DNA from: an uncultured Victivallales bacterium
GTDB taxonomy: Bacteria > Verrucomicrobiota > Lentisphaeria > Victivallales > UBA1829
Direction: 5' to 3'
Assembly: GCA_934661375.1 (NCBI GenBank)
Contig: CAKUJH010000036.1
Location: forward strand, 1 to 33,069
Length of the DNA: 33,069 nt
Under the pieces are notes generated by a model that saw only the letters and a list, made by a program, of their open reading frames with translations, was not told where the DNA came from and ran no database searches. Numbering within the stretch: position 1 is the first letter of the stretch; every line of letters starts with the position of its first letter. A program made the translations under genes and the position numbers. Positions 16,381-25,891 of this stretch are shown one piece after another.

Positions 16381-18144
16381 ATGGCGACACAGGATTTAAT
16401 GCTTTGTATTGATATCGGCTCCAGCAGCATCAAAGCTGCCGAGTTTTCCTATACTCCCGAAGGGGAAATGCGCATGGAGCGTTTCGCTTTCGAAGAGTAT
16501 GCCATCCCGGAAACTTCCCTCCAGGAAGTCGTCGAAGGCGATACACATGTGGAAATGCTCGAAGCTCTTTCCCATATCCTGAAAAACAACGAGTTTCAGT
16601 CGAAAAAAGTCAGCATCTCCCTTTCCGGACACGATGCCTATATCCGTTTCGTCAAAGTCCCTTCCATGGTCAATGACGAGAAAAAAATCAGACAGATCAT
16701 CGAATTCGAAGCCAGAAGCGCCATCCCGTATGAAATGAATGAGGTCGTCTGGGATTCGCAGCTGCTCAGCGTCGCAGACGACAGCGGCGAAATCGAAGCA
16801 ATGTTCGTGATCGTCAAAAGCAATGAAATTGAAAGTGTTACGGAAGTGGTGGAATCTGCCGGAAAGCGGATCGATTTCATCGAGGTGTCGCCCACGGCCT
16901 GTTACAACGCGGCACGCCTCAACGGCATTGGCGACACAAACTGTGAACTGATTCTCAATATCGGTGACCGCTGTTCCACTCTTCTGTTTGTCGACGGCGG
17001 ACGCCTGTTTGTCCGTGTCATCCCGATTGCCGGTCATGCCATTACCCTTCAGATCAGCAAGGAATTCGGCATTTCTTATAAGGAAGCCGAGGAAATGAAA
17101 CGCAAACATGGCTTTGTTGCTTTGGGCGGCGCGTATGAAGAACCGGATTCCGAAGTTGCTTCCATCGTTTCAAAAATTGTCCGGAATGTCATGACCCGGC
17201 TTCACGGCGAAATCAGCCGCTCCATCAACATCTACCGTTCCCAGCAGAAAGGGCGCAAACCGGAAAAGCTTTATCTTGCCGGCGGCAGTTCGGTCATGGG
17301 ATACACTCCGCGTTTCTTTGCGGACAAGCTCCGCATTTCCGTGGAATATCTCAACCCGTTCAAGAACATCGCCATCGGCGCGGAAGTCGACAAGGAACGC
17401 CTGGCGGATATTGCCCACATGTTTTCCGAACCCATCGGGCTGGCTTTGCGGCACGGAATGAACTGTCCGGTTGAAATATCCCTGGTTCCGCTGTCTCTCC
17501 AGAAATACAATGAATTCAAATCGAAAGCACCGTATTTCTATGCATCGGCGGCTTCGCTTCTGCTTTGTCTGCTCGTGACTTACGCAGGTTTCGCCAAACA
17601 GGAGCATATCGCCGTGGAAAAACGCGAGGTCGCGGTCAATCTGCTTGATAAAACCAAACGCGTGGTCAAGAATCTCAAATCCGCTGAAAACGAATTCAAC
17701 TCTGTGCGTTCGGAGTATGAAGACGCCGCCAAGCTGCTGGATGAACGGGTCCGCTGGCCCGAACTTCTCAATGAAGTGCAGGCGATTCTTCCCGACAATG
17801 TCTGGCTCACCAAATTTGAATTGTCCAACACGCTTCCCGGTCAGAAAAATGCTCAGAAAAAAGAAGAAAGTGGCGGTTTGTTCGGCGGTATGGTCAATAT
17901 GGGCGGTTCGCAGGAGCAGGTTTCGAAGGATTATGTTTCCGTTTATCTTGAAGGCAACGGCTGGGTTTATGACCAGCAGTTCGCCGAACGGTTTACTCAG
18001 CGTCTCAGCGAATCCAAGTATTTCGAGTTCAACCGGAATACCGATTCCATCGACACTCTCCGCAACGGTGTGCTTCAGAGAGGCGAATACAATATTGCCA
18101 CTTTCGAGCTGACCCTTAAAATGAAAAATGTGATCAAACAGTAA
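16381..18144 (+). CDS. pilM: PilM-PilN-like fusion protein (Amuc_1101-like)
   Basis: 587 residues from ATG 16381 with AAGGAG upstream; a GTG at 16369 is a less likely start. The N-terminal ~370 residues are an actin-like PilM domain: CIDIGSSSIKAAEF (phosphate 1), FVKVPSMVNDEKKIRQIIEFE, LNIGDRCSTLLFVDGG (phosphate 2), YRSQQKG and LYLAGGSSVMGYTP (adenosine site). A single membrane helix (about 385-404) follows, then a coiled coil (about 410-445) and a PilN-like periplasmic domain starting RWPELLNEVQAILPDNVWLTKFE. In most type IV pilus systems PilM and PilN are separate; here one polypeptide links the cytoplasmic ring to the periplasm. The next gene starts 10 bases downstream. Confidence 0.8.
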   Translation: MATQDLMLCIDIGSSSIKAAEFSYTPEGEMRMERFAFEEYAIPETSLQEVVEGDTHVEMLEALSHILKNNEFQSKKVSISLSGHDAYIRFVKVPSMVNDEKKIRQIIEFEARSAIPYEMNEVVWDSQLLSVADDSGEIEAMFVIVKSNEIESVTEVVESAGKRIDFIEVSPTACYNAARLNGIGDTNCELILNIGDRCSTLLFVDGGRLFVRVIPIAGHAITLQISKEFGISYKEAEEMKRKHGFVALGGAYEEPDSEVASIVSKIVRNVMTRLHGEISRSINIYRSQQKGRKPEKLYLAGGSSVMGYTPRFFADKLRISVEYLNPFKNIAIGAEVDKERLADIAHMFSEPIGLALRHGMNCPVEISLVPLSLQKYNEFKSKAPYFYASAASLLLCLLVTYAGFAKQEHIAVEKREVAVNLLDKTKRVVKNLKSAENEFNSVRSEYEDAAKLLDERVRWPELLNEVQAILPDNVWLTKFELSNTLPGQKNAQKKEESGGLFGGMVNMGGSQEQVSKDYVSVYLEGNGWVYDQQFAERFTQRLSESKYFEFNRNTDSIDTLRNGVLQRGEYNIATFELTLKMKNVIKQ

Positions 18145-18154
18145 GGATTCGGAT

Positions 18155-19480
18155 ATGAATTTTTTCAAGAAGAATATCATTTTCACCATCGTTGCGGCGA
18201 TTACTCTGCTGGGGTCCATCCTGCTGATTTATCTGGACTGGACCAAGCATGATGCCGTAACTGCTGCCAACGAGCTGACACAGAAAAGCGAAAACGAATT
18301 CAATGCCGCTTTCCAGAAAGGCAACAAACCTGTCGCTCTGAATATTCAGATGATTAAACAGGATACCGAAGTGCTGCGTGCCAAAACCACGGAACTTCAG
18401 CGTGTTTTCGGCAAACCCTACCGCAAGGCACTTCAGCAGTTCGCAGCTTCCTTCAAAGTTCCGAAAGATGACAAGGCTCCCGCAGAGGGAGAGGACGGAA
18501 AGCCCGTTCCGGAAGAAAAGGTTACGGAAGATGATCTCTACCGGATCATGCGCGAACTGTTTGAGAATGGCGAGAATACAGTCAAGACCGCGGATGTACT
18601 GATTCCCAAATTTTTCGCCGCACTGGAAAAGGAAAAACGGCTCAAACATGATGATGTTATTGCCTCATACCGGAAATTTCTTTCGGATGTTCAGCTGGAA
18701 ACAGTGGAAGATTTCCTGACACTGGAAGCCGGTTATGATATTCTGGGTGCGGCGCTGGGACTTCCCCGTACCATGAGTGCTTCCATGGCGCATGTGTATC
18801 TCGGTCAGATGCAGCACAAAATCCGCAATCAGCGGCTGATTCCCGGCGTAACCACACTCGGAACGGTGCAGAAATTCACCTTCGACCAGTATGTGGAGTC
18901 TTTCCCGTCCGTTGATGCCATCCGGGATATTCTGGATACCATGCCGATCTTTGAAGATATTTTCCGCCGCATGACTCGTGCCAGACTGACCAGAGTTGAG
19001 GATTTCACCCGTGAAAATGTCGTGAAAGTTTCTGACAAATATACGGTCTACAATTTCAAAACCACTGTCATTGGACCGATGAAAGCCGTGCGCGAGTTCT
19101 CCAACAGTCTGCTGAATGCTTACAAGGACAACCGGGTGTATGCCATCACCTGGGTCCTGCTCACGTCCGAAGATTCCGCCAATGAAGTTGAAAGTGAACG
19201 CAAGCTGCTGTTTCCCGACAGCGGACGCAATGAACAGCTGGAACCGGAACCGGTGTTCGGACGCAATCCGCGCAGCCGCGGACGCGTCCGCAATAATGCT
19301 CCGCGCCGCAATGCCCCCGCTTTTGCCGCCGGTGCTGCGCTCCGCCGTCCTCCCAGCGAAATGGAAGCGGAAATGCAGCCGGATTACGGCAGCACGGTCA
19401 TCGGCATCAGCAGCAATGTCAAAGCTGAAATCAAATTCAAATATTACGTTTTCACCGGCGATATACTCCAAAAGCAATAA
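18155..19480 (+). CDS. PilO-like inner-membrane protein, Amuc_1100 homologue
   Basis: 441 residues with one N-terminal membrane helix (about 8-27) and a large periplasmic part that begins with a coiled coil (about 30-90). It starts at ATG 18155 after AAGGA. Position between the PilM/N fusion and the zinc/calcium protein, the topology and the size class match Amuc_1100, the Akkermansia protein reported to signal through TLR2; that protein is shorter (about 317 residues). The extra length here includes a charged stretch near 105-125 and an Arg/Asn/Ala-rich, probably disordered insert near 358-412 that includes RSRGRVRNNAPRRNAP. The likely role is alignment of the secretin complex, as for PilO. 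Identity as an Amuc_1100 orthologue is inferred from order and topology. Confidence 0.68.
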   Translation: MNFFKKNIIFTIVAAITLLGSILLIYLDWTKHDAVTAANELTQKSENEFNAAFQKGNKPVALNIQMIKQDTEVLRAKTTELQRVFGKPYRKALQQFAASFKVPKDDKAPAEGEDGKPVPEEKVTEDDLYRIMRELFENGENTVKTADVLIPKFFAALEKEKRLKHDDVIASYRKFLSDVQLETVEDFLTLEAGYDILGAALGLPRTMSASMAHVYLGQMQHKIRNQRLIPGVTTLGTVQKFTFDQYVESFPSVDAIRDILDTMPIFEDIFRRMTRARLTRVEDFTRENVVKVSDKYTVYNFKTTVIGPMKAVREFSNSLLNAYKDNRVYAITWVLLTSEDSANEVESERKLLFPDSGRNEQLEPEPVFGRNPRSRGRVRNNAPRRNAPAFAAGAALRRPPSEMEAEMQPDYGSTVIGISSNVKAEIKFKYYVFTGDILQKQ

Positions 19481-19495
19481 CAGGCGAGGTTCAAG

Positions 19496-20680
19496 TTGAA
19501 GGCATTTTTGAAAAAACATTATGAAAAAATTCTGCTGGCGTTTCTGCTGGTCGTATTTATCCTTCTGCTGCTGTTTCAGCTGATCCTGCTGGGCGCCAGC
19601 GAAAAAATTCAGGTGGATAAGCTCAAGCATTTTCGTGAGCCGCCCCCGAACTACACTCAGGTCAAGTTCGATGTTCCTGAATCGCCTTACCGCGTACTGG
19701 AACGTCTTCCCGAAAAACCGCATTGGAACGAGGCTCGCCCGCGTGGCGTCAATGCAGTGCATTTCACTGATTTAATGATTCCGTATCCGATGGCTCTCTG
19801 CCCGTATTGTCTGCGCATCATCCCCGCGGATTCCTATCCCGCACCCAATACTCTCGACAGCGGAAAATGTCCTTTCCGCGACTGCGGCAAAACTCTTCGT
19901 GCTCCGTACCGTTCCGCCGTGGCACAGAATCAGGACAGTGACGGCGACGGCATTCCCGATAAAGAAGAGACTGCCATGGGGCTGAATCCGCAGGATCCCA
20001 GTGATGCCGCGGTGGACAGCGATGATGACGGTTTTTCCAACTACGAGGAATATCTTGCCAAAACCAAACATAAAGATCCCAAGAATCGTCCGCCGTATCA
20101 TGAAAAAATCCAGGTGCGTTCCGTTACGCAGGCTCGGCTGCCCTTCCTGTTGAAGAACGTTTCGTTCAAGAGCGACAAGAGCAAGAAAAATGCCGAGATT
20201 CAGTTCGAAGTGGATTTGCCTGCCACCCGCGGCAGACGCCCTTCCAAAAACATGTTCCTGAAAGTCGGTGAGTCGTTCCCGACTCTGGCGGGACAATTCC
20301 TCATTGAGGACATTGTTTCTTCCGGTGATGAAGTTCAGGTGGTTCTCAAAAAAAGCGACAATGGCGAACGTATCACCGTTACGCAGAACAAGCCGGTGCT
20401 GGAACCCCGGATCAAGGCGGTTCTCTCCATCAATCTGATTAAGGACGTTCTTGAAAAAGAAGTCTATGACGGCTCCAAATTTACCATCGGCTCTCTGAAA
20501 ACCAATGTCGATTCGTATGAAGTTGTCAGTATTGACCGTGAAAAGAACACGGTTACGCTGAAAGATACACGGGATGGAAAAACTTACGTGATAGAGCAGA
20601 AATCCATGATTCAGAAAAAGATTGATGCTGTCCGCAAGCCGGTTCCGCCCCGTCGTCAACCCGGAAATTCAAAACAATAA
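19496..20680 (+). CDS. Amuc_1099-like membrane protein with Cys4 and calcium-type motifs
   Basis: 394 residues starting at TTG 19496, chosen because it gives a proper positively charged N-terminus followed by a membrane helix (about 12-33) and has GCGAGG upstream. The periplasmic part holds CPYC (102-105) and CPFRDC (125-130), a likely zinc ribbon, then two thrombospondin-3-like calcium loops, DSDGDGIPDKEE (147) and DSDDDGFSNYEE (175). After about 230 come repeated beta segments, including two similar blocks (FPTLAGQFLIEDIVSSGDEV and FTIGSLKTNVDSYEVVSIDR) of a kind seen in PilP- or GspC-type linker proteins. Position and layout match Amuc_1099. A bridge between inner-membrane parts and the secretin is the likely role. 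Confidence 0.68.
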   Translation: MKAFLKKHYEKILLAFLLVVFILLLLFQLILLGASEKIQVDKLKHFREPPPNYTQVKFDVPESPYRVLERLPEKPHWNEARPRGVNAVHFTDLMIPYPMALCPYCLRIIPADSYPAPNTLDSGKCPFRDCGKTLRAPYRSAVAQNQDSDGDGIPDKEETAMGLNPQDPSDAAVDSDDDGFSNYEEYLAKTKHKDPKNRPPYHEKIQVRSVTQARLPFLLKNVSFKSDKSKKNAEIQFEVDLPATRGRRPSKNMFLKVGESFPTLAGQFLIEDIVSSGDEVQVVLKKSDNGERITVTQNKPVLEPRIKAVLSINLIKDVLEKEVYDGSKFTIGSLKTNVDSYEVVSIDREKNTVTLKDTRDGKTYVIEQKSMIQKKIDAVRKPVPPRRQPGNSKQ

Positions 20681-20698
20681 TATATAAGGACAAAAAAG

Positions 20699-23188
20699 AT
20701 GAGCGTGAGAATATTCCGACATGATGGAATGAACAAGCTCCTGCCGGTATTATGTTCGGCAGTGCTGGTTTCTTTCGCGGTTCAGGCGCAGCAGCCCTCC
20801 AATTTCGAGGAGGAACTGCCCATGGAGGCGCAGAGCGATGAAGTCAAAAAGCGCAATGCTGTTCTGGAAAACAATGTGTTTCCCCTGGAACTCCTGGGCG
20901 ACCGTCTGACCAAAGAACAGAATTTCGAGCGTGCGTATGAAGCGTATGCCCGCGCGTGTCAGGTTTTTGAGAAAGCCGGACTGGGCGACTCCGAATATGT
21001 CAACTCGATCCGGGTGAAACTCAAAGCCAAAGTGACTGGTGCCCGCAAGGCATGGGGTGCCGCGGTGTTTGCCGAGGCAAAGAAAATTTATCTGCCGTCC
21101 CTGACCATCAAAGATGCCGAAGCGGCGGTCAAAGGATTCCGCGATGCCAAAAAACTGGCGCAGGATTCCATCGCTCCGTATTACGCCGGAGCAAAAACCG
21201 GCAAGGTTTCTCCGACGACTCTCGATGTGCTCATCAAGAAAGATCCTGCGTTCAATGACAATGTTCAGGCGTTCATGATGGACTGCGACAAAATGGAGGA
21301 TGCCTACCGGTTCCGTGAAGAAACTTCACTTTCCGCCGTAGATCCGGATTATTCCCGCCGGAACAAAGAAATCAGTTTTCTGCTGCGTCAGGCGGATATC
21401 TATTACAAGAACCGTGAATATGCCAAGGTGCGTACCGCTGCCGAACGTGTTCTGGTGCTGGATCCCTACAATCAGAAAGCCATTTCCCTGCTGAACCGCA
21501 CATATAAGAAACTGGAAGCCATCGGCATTGCCCGCAGTGAAAACGATGCCATGGAACAGATGGCGGAAACCGAATGGCTCTGGAATGAACCGATTCCGCC
21601 GATGGATGCCGACAGCGAAGAAGCCGCACCGAAGGAAATGACCGGTAACCGGACTGCGCTGTATGACAAACTTCAGAAGATCATTGTTGACAAAATTGAA
21701 TACGAATCCACGGATATCCAGTCCATTCTGGAACATCTGGTGCGGATCAGCAAACAGCAGGATCCCACGGGCGAGGGCGTCAGTATCATTCCGCCGTCCA
21801 ACCTGGAACTCCGTACACGGAAAATTCAGTATCTGGAATTGGAGCAGATGCCCCTGCTGGACATTATCCGTTATGTCTGCGAGATTGCGGGTCTGAAATA
21901 TAAAATTGAAGACAAAGCGGTCATGGTGGGCGTGAAAGCCGCCGGCGACATGGAAATCGGATTTTACGAAGTGCGTAAGACGTTGATTCAGCGGATTGCA
22001 ATTGAAGCCGAACCGCCGGGAAAGGAAGAGAGTTCCAGTTCCAGCAACAGTTCGCTCAAAGACGGAGACAAATTCTCTGATAAAAGTCTGACCGAAGCGG
22101 TGGAAGATGAACGCAAACTGCCGGAAGTTACGCAGGAAATGCTGAAGGATTATTTCATCCCGATGGGTATTCCGTTTGACGAAGGCAGCACGATTTCCTA
22201 TGATTCGCGCAACGGCAAACTCATTGTCAAGAACACGCCGGAAAACCTGCGCCGTCTGGAAGCTCTTCTGCGTGAAGTGGACATTCCGCCGCCGCTGGTG
22301 CTGGTGGATTCCAAGGTCATGGAAGTTTCCATGAACACGATGGAGGAACTGGGTTTTGATTGGATGCTGACCTACACCAACACGGAAACCGATCACAAAA
22401 TATCGTTCTCCGGTCTCAGCTCCAACAGTTTCTATCGTTCCGATGCTTCCAACTATGTGGTGAGCGGTCTGAAACTTATCCCGAATTTTGGCGGTGATCA
22501 TCAGTTTGATCTGTCGCTTTCGATCCGTGCTCTGGATCAGAAAGACCGCGGAGAAATTCTGGCGACTCCGCGTCTGCTGGTCGCTTCGGGTTATCCCGGC
22601 ACTCTAAAAGTGGCGGAAGAACGCTACTTCCCGGATGACTGGTCCGATGCCGAAGTGGAAATCGTCAACGGTACATCTTACACGTATACCGCGCCGACGC
22701 CGGAATTCGGTGATGCCACTCCGGTGGGTACCATCTTCAAAGTTACGCCGACAGTCAGTTCCAACAACTACACGGTGCAGCTGAGCGTGGATACCGACAT
22801 TACGCGCATGACCGGCTGGTCCAACTACGATTACAGCATCATCATCGGCGATCTGCTGAATTTGCCGGCGGACCGTTCTTCGACGAACTTCCAGCCGAAG
22901 ATGAAAATGCCTGAATTCTCCAAACGGCACTTGAAATCGACCGTGAAGATTTACGACGGCGAAACCGTGGTAATCGGCGGTATTCTGGAAGACATCGCCT
23001 CCCGCCGGGAAGACAAAATCCCGGTTCTGGGCGACATTCCACTGGTCGGACGTCTCTTCACCGATACGTCGTCCGCCTCGGAAAAAGTCAACCTGATGGT
23101 CTTTGTGACGGCGCGATTGATGAAAGGCAATGGCCTTCCGGTGCGCGAAGCCCGCAAGCAGGGACTTTTCGAATTCAACGACAGATAA
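20699..23188 (+). CDS. outer-membrane secretin (GspD/PilQ family), Amuc_1098-like
   Basis: 829 residues from ATG 20699 with AAGGA upstream and a signal peptide ending near VQAQ. Residues about 40-280 hold helical TPR-like repeats (the last around YYKNREYAKVRTAAERVL). A secretin N0/STN-like domain lies near 320-420, a short Ser-rich linker near 443, and an N1-type domain ending GKLIVKNTPENLRRLEALLR near 500-520. The secretin barrel runs about 530-800 with VLVDSKVMEVSM, ATPRLLVASG, GTIFKVTPTV, VKIYDGETVVIGGIL and VPVLGDIP-type PVLGDIPLVGRLF. It should form the multimeric outer-membrane pore for the pilus or secretion system. It is followed after six bases by a second secretin. Confidence 0.9.
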   Translation: MSVRIFRHDGMNKLLPVLCSAVLVSFAVQAQQPSNFEEELPMEAQSDEVKKRNAVLENNVFPLELLGDRLTKEQNFERAYEAYARACQVFEKAGLGDSEYVNSIRVKLKAKVTGARKAWGAAVFAEAKKIYLPSLTIKDAEAAVKGFRDAKKLAQDSIAPYYAGAKTGKVSPTTLDVLIKKDPAFNDNVQAFMMDCDKMEDAYRFREETSLSAVDPDYSRRNKEISFLLRQADIYYKNREYAKVRTAAERVLVLDPYNQKAISLLNRTYKKLEAIGIARSENDAMEQMAETEWLWNEPIPPMDADSEEAAPKEMTGNRTALYDKLQKIIVDKIEYESTDIQSILEHLVRISKQQDPTGEGVSIIPPSNLELRTRKIQYLELEQMPLLDIIRYVCEIAGLKYKIEDKAVMVGVKAAGDMEIGFYEVRKTLIQRIAIEAEPPGKEESSSSSNSSLKDGDKFSDKSLTEAVEDERKLPEVTQEMLKDYFIPMGIPFDEGSTISYDSRNGKLIVKNTPENLRRLEALLREVDIPPPLVLVDSKVMEVSMNTMEELGFDWMLTYTNTETDHKISFSGLSSNSFYRSDASNYVVSGLKLIPNFGGDHQFDLSLSIRALDQKDRGEILATPRLLVASGYPGTLKVAEERYFPDDWSDAEVEIVNGTSYTYTAPTPEFGDATPVGTIFKVTPTVSSNNYTVQLSVDTDITRMTGWSNYDYSIIIGDLLNLPADRSSTNFQPKMKMPEFSKRHLKSTVKIYDGETVVIGGILEDIASRREDKIPVLGDIPLVGRLFTDTSSASEKVNLMVFVTARLMKGNGLPVREARKQGLFEFNDR

Positions 23189-23194
23189 CCCAGA

Positions 23195-25819
23195 ATGGAT
23201 GTGATGAAGATGAAAAACAGTAAAATCAATGAAATGATGATTTGCGGCGTATCTCGGAAACATTCTGTTCCGGGTTTGACGGCGGCTCTGCTGCTGAGTG
23301 CCTGCTGCGTTTTCGCGCAGGACGACAAGGGAAAGAAAGCCGCTGTTCCGGAAAACGCCCCGGATGCCGCTGAACAGAAAATCGAATACCGGAACAAGGA
23401 AACCGTCCGGCTTCAGGGTATCGAGAAGAAAATCGACGGCATGGTGGCACAGGCGGGCAAATTCTATCGCAGCAATGAGTTCGACAAAGCCATCGACCTG
23501 TATCTGGATGCTCGGAAACAGCTGGCTGATTTGTATGAACTGCATAAACAGCCGCGTTTCCAGGAAAAACTGGATCTCTGCACTGAAGCTGTTTCCAAAG
23601 CCTATTATTACTGGGCGCAGCAGATTTACAATGATGCGGTCAATTCCGCGAACCTGGCGGATTTCGATAAAGCCATCGAAAAGTGTCAGAAAGCAATGGA
23701 AATCTATCCGCCCTGCAAGGAAAAAATGGAGAAAATCATTGCGCGTTATCAGCTTATGAAGGACGGTGTGCAGGTCCGCAAGGATTTGGAAGAAGCCAAC
23801 CCCGACCCCGCTGAAATCCGCGAAAAGAATGTTCTCCTGCGTCAGGGACAGGTTCTCTATGATACCAAACAGTGGGATAAAGCCCGTACGAAATTTGAGG
23901 AAGTGATTGCTCTTGATCCGTACAACACGACGGCGATTGACTACATCCGCCGCATTAATCTGCGGTCGATGGAGGCGGCGCGTCAGCGTACCGGTGTGAT
24001 GCGCAATGCCCGCAATGCCCAGGCAACTTGGGAAATGGTTACTCCGCTGATCAAGCAGGAACCTTCAGATTCTCAGCTTCCGGAAAATTTCATTTCGAAA
24101 AACAGCCAGAATGAAAAAATCGCTGACAAACTCAAAGAAATCATCATTGACAAAATCAGCTTTGAGGAAGTCTCCATTGCCACGGCAATCCGGTATCTGC
24201 GGCAGTGCAGCAAAGAAAAAGACCCCGAAAAAATCGGCGTCAACTTCGTGCTGCGCGGCAAAATCAACCAGCCTCTGAACCGTGATGGCGAATCCGTGGA
24301 GAGCGAAAGCGACAAAACCGCCAATGACAACCGCGGCGGCAACAGCAATAATAACAACAAAGATGCGGAAGACGCCGGCGACATTGAGCCGCTGACCATG
24401 ATGCTGGAAAACATTCCGCTGGAAACGGTCATCAAATACATTTGCCGTCAGGCGAACCTGAAATACCGCATTGACGACAATGCCGTAGTCATTGCATCCA
24501 AGGATGTGCCGCTGGATGATGTCCAGACGAAAGTTTATCCGGTGGAAAAATCTGCAATCACACTGCGGGACGGTCAGACCGTGCAGGAATTCCTGACGGA
24601 AAAAGGCATTACTTTCGATGCCGGTGCTTCGGCAGTGTACAAGGAATATATCGGCCGTCTGATTGTAACGAACACGCCGAAGGAACTCCAGCAGGTGGAA
24701 ACGCTGCTGAGCGATATGAACAAGGTGGATCCGCAGGTTCTGATTCAGACGAAGTTTGTGGAAATCAAACTGAATGACCTGGAAGAACTGGGTTTCAAAT
24801 ATCAGCTGTCGCGCAACAATTCGAACGTGGGATATTTCTCCGCGACGAGCGACCGTCTGACTGCGCTGGCGCCGGGTGAATCGTTCACCTCCAAGGATAT
24901 TTCGAATATCTACACGAGCACCAGCGATGCGAACTGGCTGCAGTATAATTCGACTGTAAACGGCAATACTACGTACACGAACAATACGGGCAGCACGATT
25001 TATTACACGAAAGCTCCGCTGCAGAAGAGTTCCAGTTCCTACACTGTCGGCGGCGGGGACATTATCCGCACGATCAGCAGAGCCAAGACACTGGAAAACA
25101 ATACGCAGGACGGTCTGGCGACTGATTTCTCGGTCTACAATAACAACGGATACCGTTTCAACGCCCAGCTGTATGCTCTGGATCAGGCAGACTCGGCGGA
25201 TACGCTGTCCTGCCCGCGGGTGACGACGATGCACGATACGCCGGCGACAATTCAGCTGGTGACGGAAAAATACTTCCCGACCGACTGGGATGAATCGGAA
25301 TATACGATCATGGGAAACAACGTGCCGGTGTTCACGGGTTCCGTGCCGAATCTGGATGAGGAACAGCAGCTGGGTATCTCACTGGATGTTACGCCGATTG
25401 TAGACTCGGACAACTACACGATCCATGTTCTGATGCGTCCTCTGCTGCGCAAATTCACCGGATGGGATGATTATTCCTATAATGTGCCGGTGAAGCTGAA
25501 CGACAATTCCCCGGCGGTGAACATTCCGAATACGATGATCATGCCGAGGATTGAAGAACGCACGGTGGATACCCAGGCGACCTGCAGCGATAACGGCACA
25601 ATCGTGCTGGGCGGGATGATCCGCGATGAAGTGACTGTGGTGGATGACCAGTACCCTGTGCTGGGCGATCTGCCGCTGGTCGGCCGGTTCTTCCAGAGCA
25701 AAGGCCGGACGTCTTCGAAGTACAACCTGCTGATTTTCCTGTCCTGCCGTCTGGTCAATCCGGACGGATCGCCGCTGCGCGAACGGGAAAGCCGCGGACT
25801 GCCGCCCTTCAAATATTGA
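23195..25819 (+). CDS. second outer-membrane secretin (GspD/PilQ family)
   Basis: 874 residues if started at ATG 23195. ATG 23210 may be the true start, since GGATGTGAT just upstream nearly matches the consensus Shine-Dalgarno. The export signal has the core GLTAALLLSACCVFAQ. Cleavage after CVFA is likely, but LSAC could also be a lipobox. Architecture parallels the preceding gene: TPR-like helices (about 75-270, ending YDTKQWDKARTKFEEVIALD), an N0/STN-like domain (310-445) with an Asn-rich insert near 380, an N1 domain, and a secretin barrel (515-855) with TVDTQATCSDNGTIVLGGMI and PVLGDLPLVGRFF. A Ser/Thr/Asn-rich stretch (about 570-625) has no match in the first secretin. This is a diverged duplicate, the last gene of the operon before a strong terminator. 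Confidence 0.9.
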   Translation: MDVMKMKNSKINEMMICGVSRKHSVPGLTAALLLSACCVFAQDDKGKKAAVPENAPDAAEQKIEYRNKETVRLQGIEKKIDGMVAQAGKFYRSNEFDKAIDLYLDARKQLADLYELHKQPRFQEKLDLCTEAVSKAYYYWAQQIYNDAVNSANLADFDKAIEKCQKAMEIYPPCKEKMEKIIARYQLMKDGVQVRKDLEEANPDPAEIREKNVLLRQGQVLYDTKQWDKARTKFEEVIALDPYNTTAIDYIRRINLRSMEAARQRTGVMRNARNAQATWEMVTPLIKQEPSDSQLPENFISKNSQNEKIADKLKEIIIDKISFEEVSIATAIRYLRQCSKEKDPEKIGVNFVLRGKINQPLNRDGESVESESDKTANDNRGGNSNNNNKDAEDAGDIEPLTMMLENIPLETVIKYICRQANLKYRIDDNAVVIASKDVPLDDVQTKVYPVEKSAITLRDGQTVQEFLTEKGITFDAGASAVYKEYIGRLIVTNTPKELQQVETLLSDMNKVDPQVLIQTKFVEIKLNDLEELGFKYQLSRNNSNVGYFSATSDRLTALAPGESFTSKDISNIYTSTSDANWLQYNSTVNGNTTYTNNTGSTIYYTKAPLQKSSSSYTVGGGDIIRTISRAKTLENNTQDGLATDFSVYNNNGYRFNAQLYALDQADSADTLSCPRVTTMHDTPATIQLVTEKYFPTDWDESEYTIMGNNVPVFTGSVPNLDEEQQLGISLDVTPIVDSDNYTIHVLMRPLLRKFTGWDDYSYNVPVKLNDNSPAVNIPNTMIMPRIEERTVDTQATCSDNGTIVLGGMIRDEVTVVDDQYPVLGDLPLVGRFFQSKGRTSSKYNLLIFLSCRLVNPDGSPLRERESRGLPPFKY

Positions 25820-25841
25820 GGCGGTGTCTTCAACCGATATC

Positions 25842-25878
25842 AACGTCTCTGGTTTCGGCCGGAGGCGTTTTTCTTTTT
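25842..25878 (+). terminator. rho-independent terminator ending the secretin operon
   Basis: An 11-base stem (25842-25852 with 25859-25869, two G-T pairs) and a six-base loop are followed by a T-rich run to 25878. It starts 23 bases after the second secretin stop and shortly before the MFS gene. Confidence 0.8.
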
Positions 25879-25891
25879 TGCCGAGGCGAAT

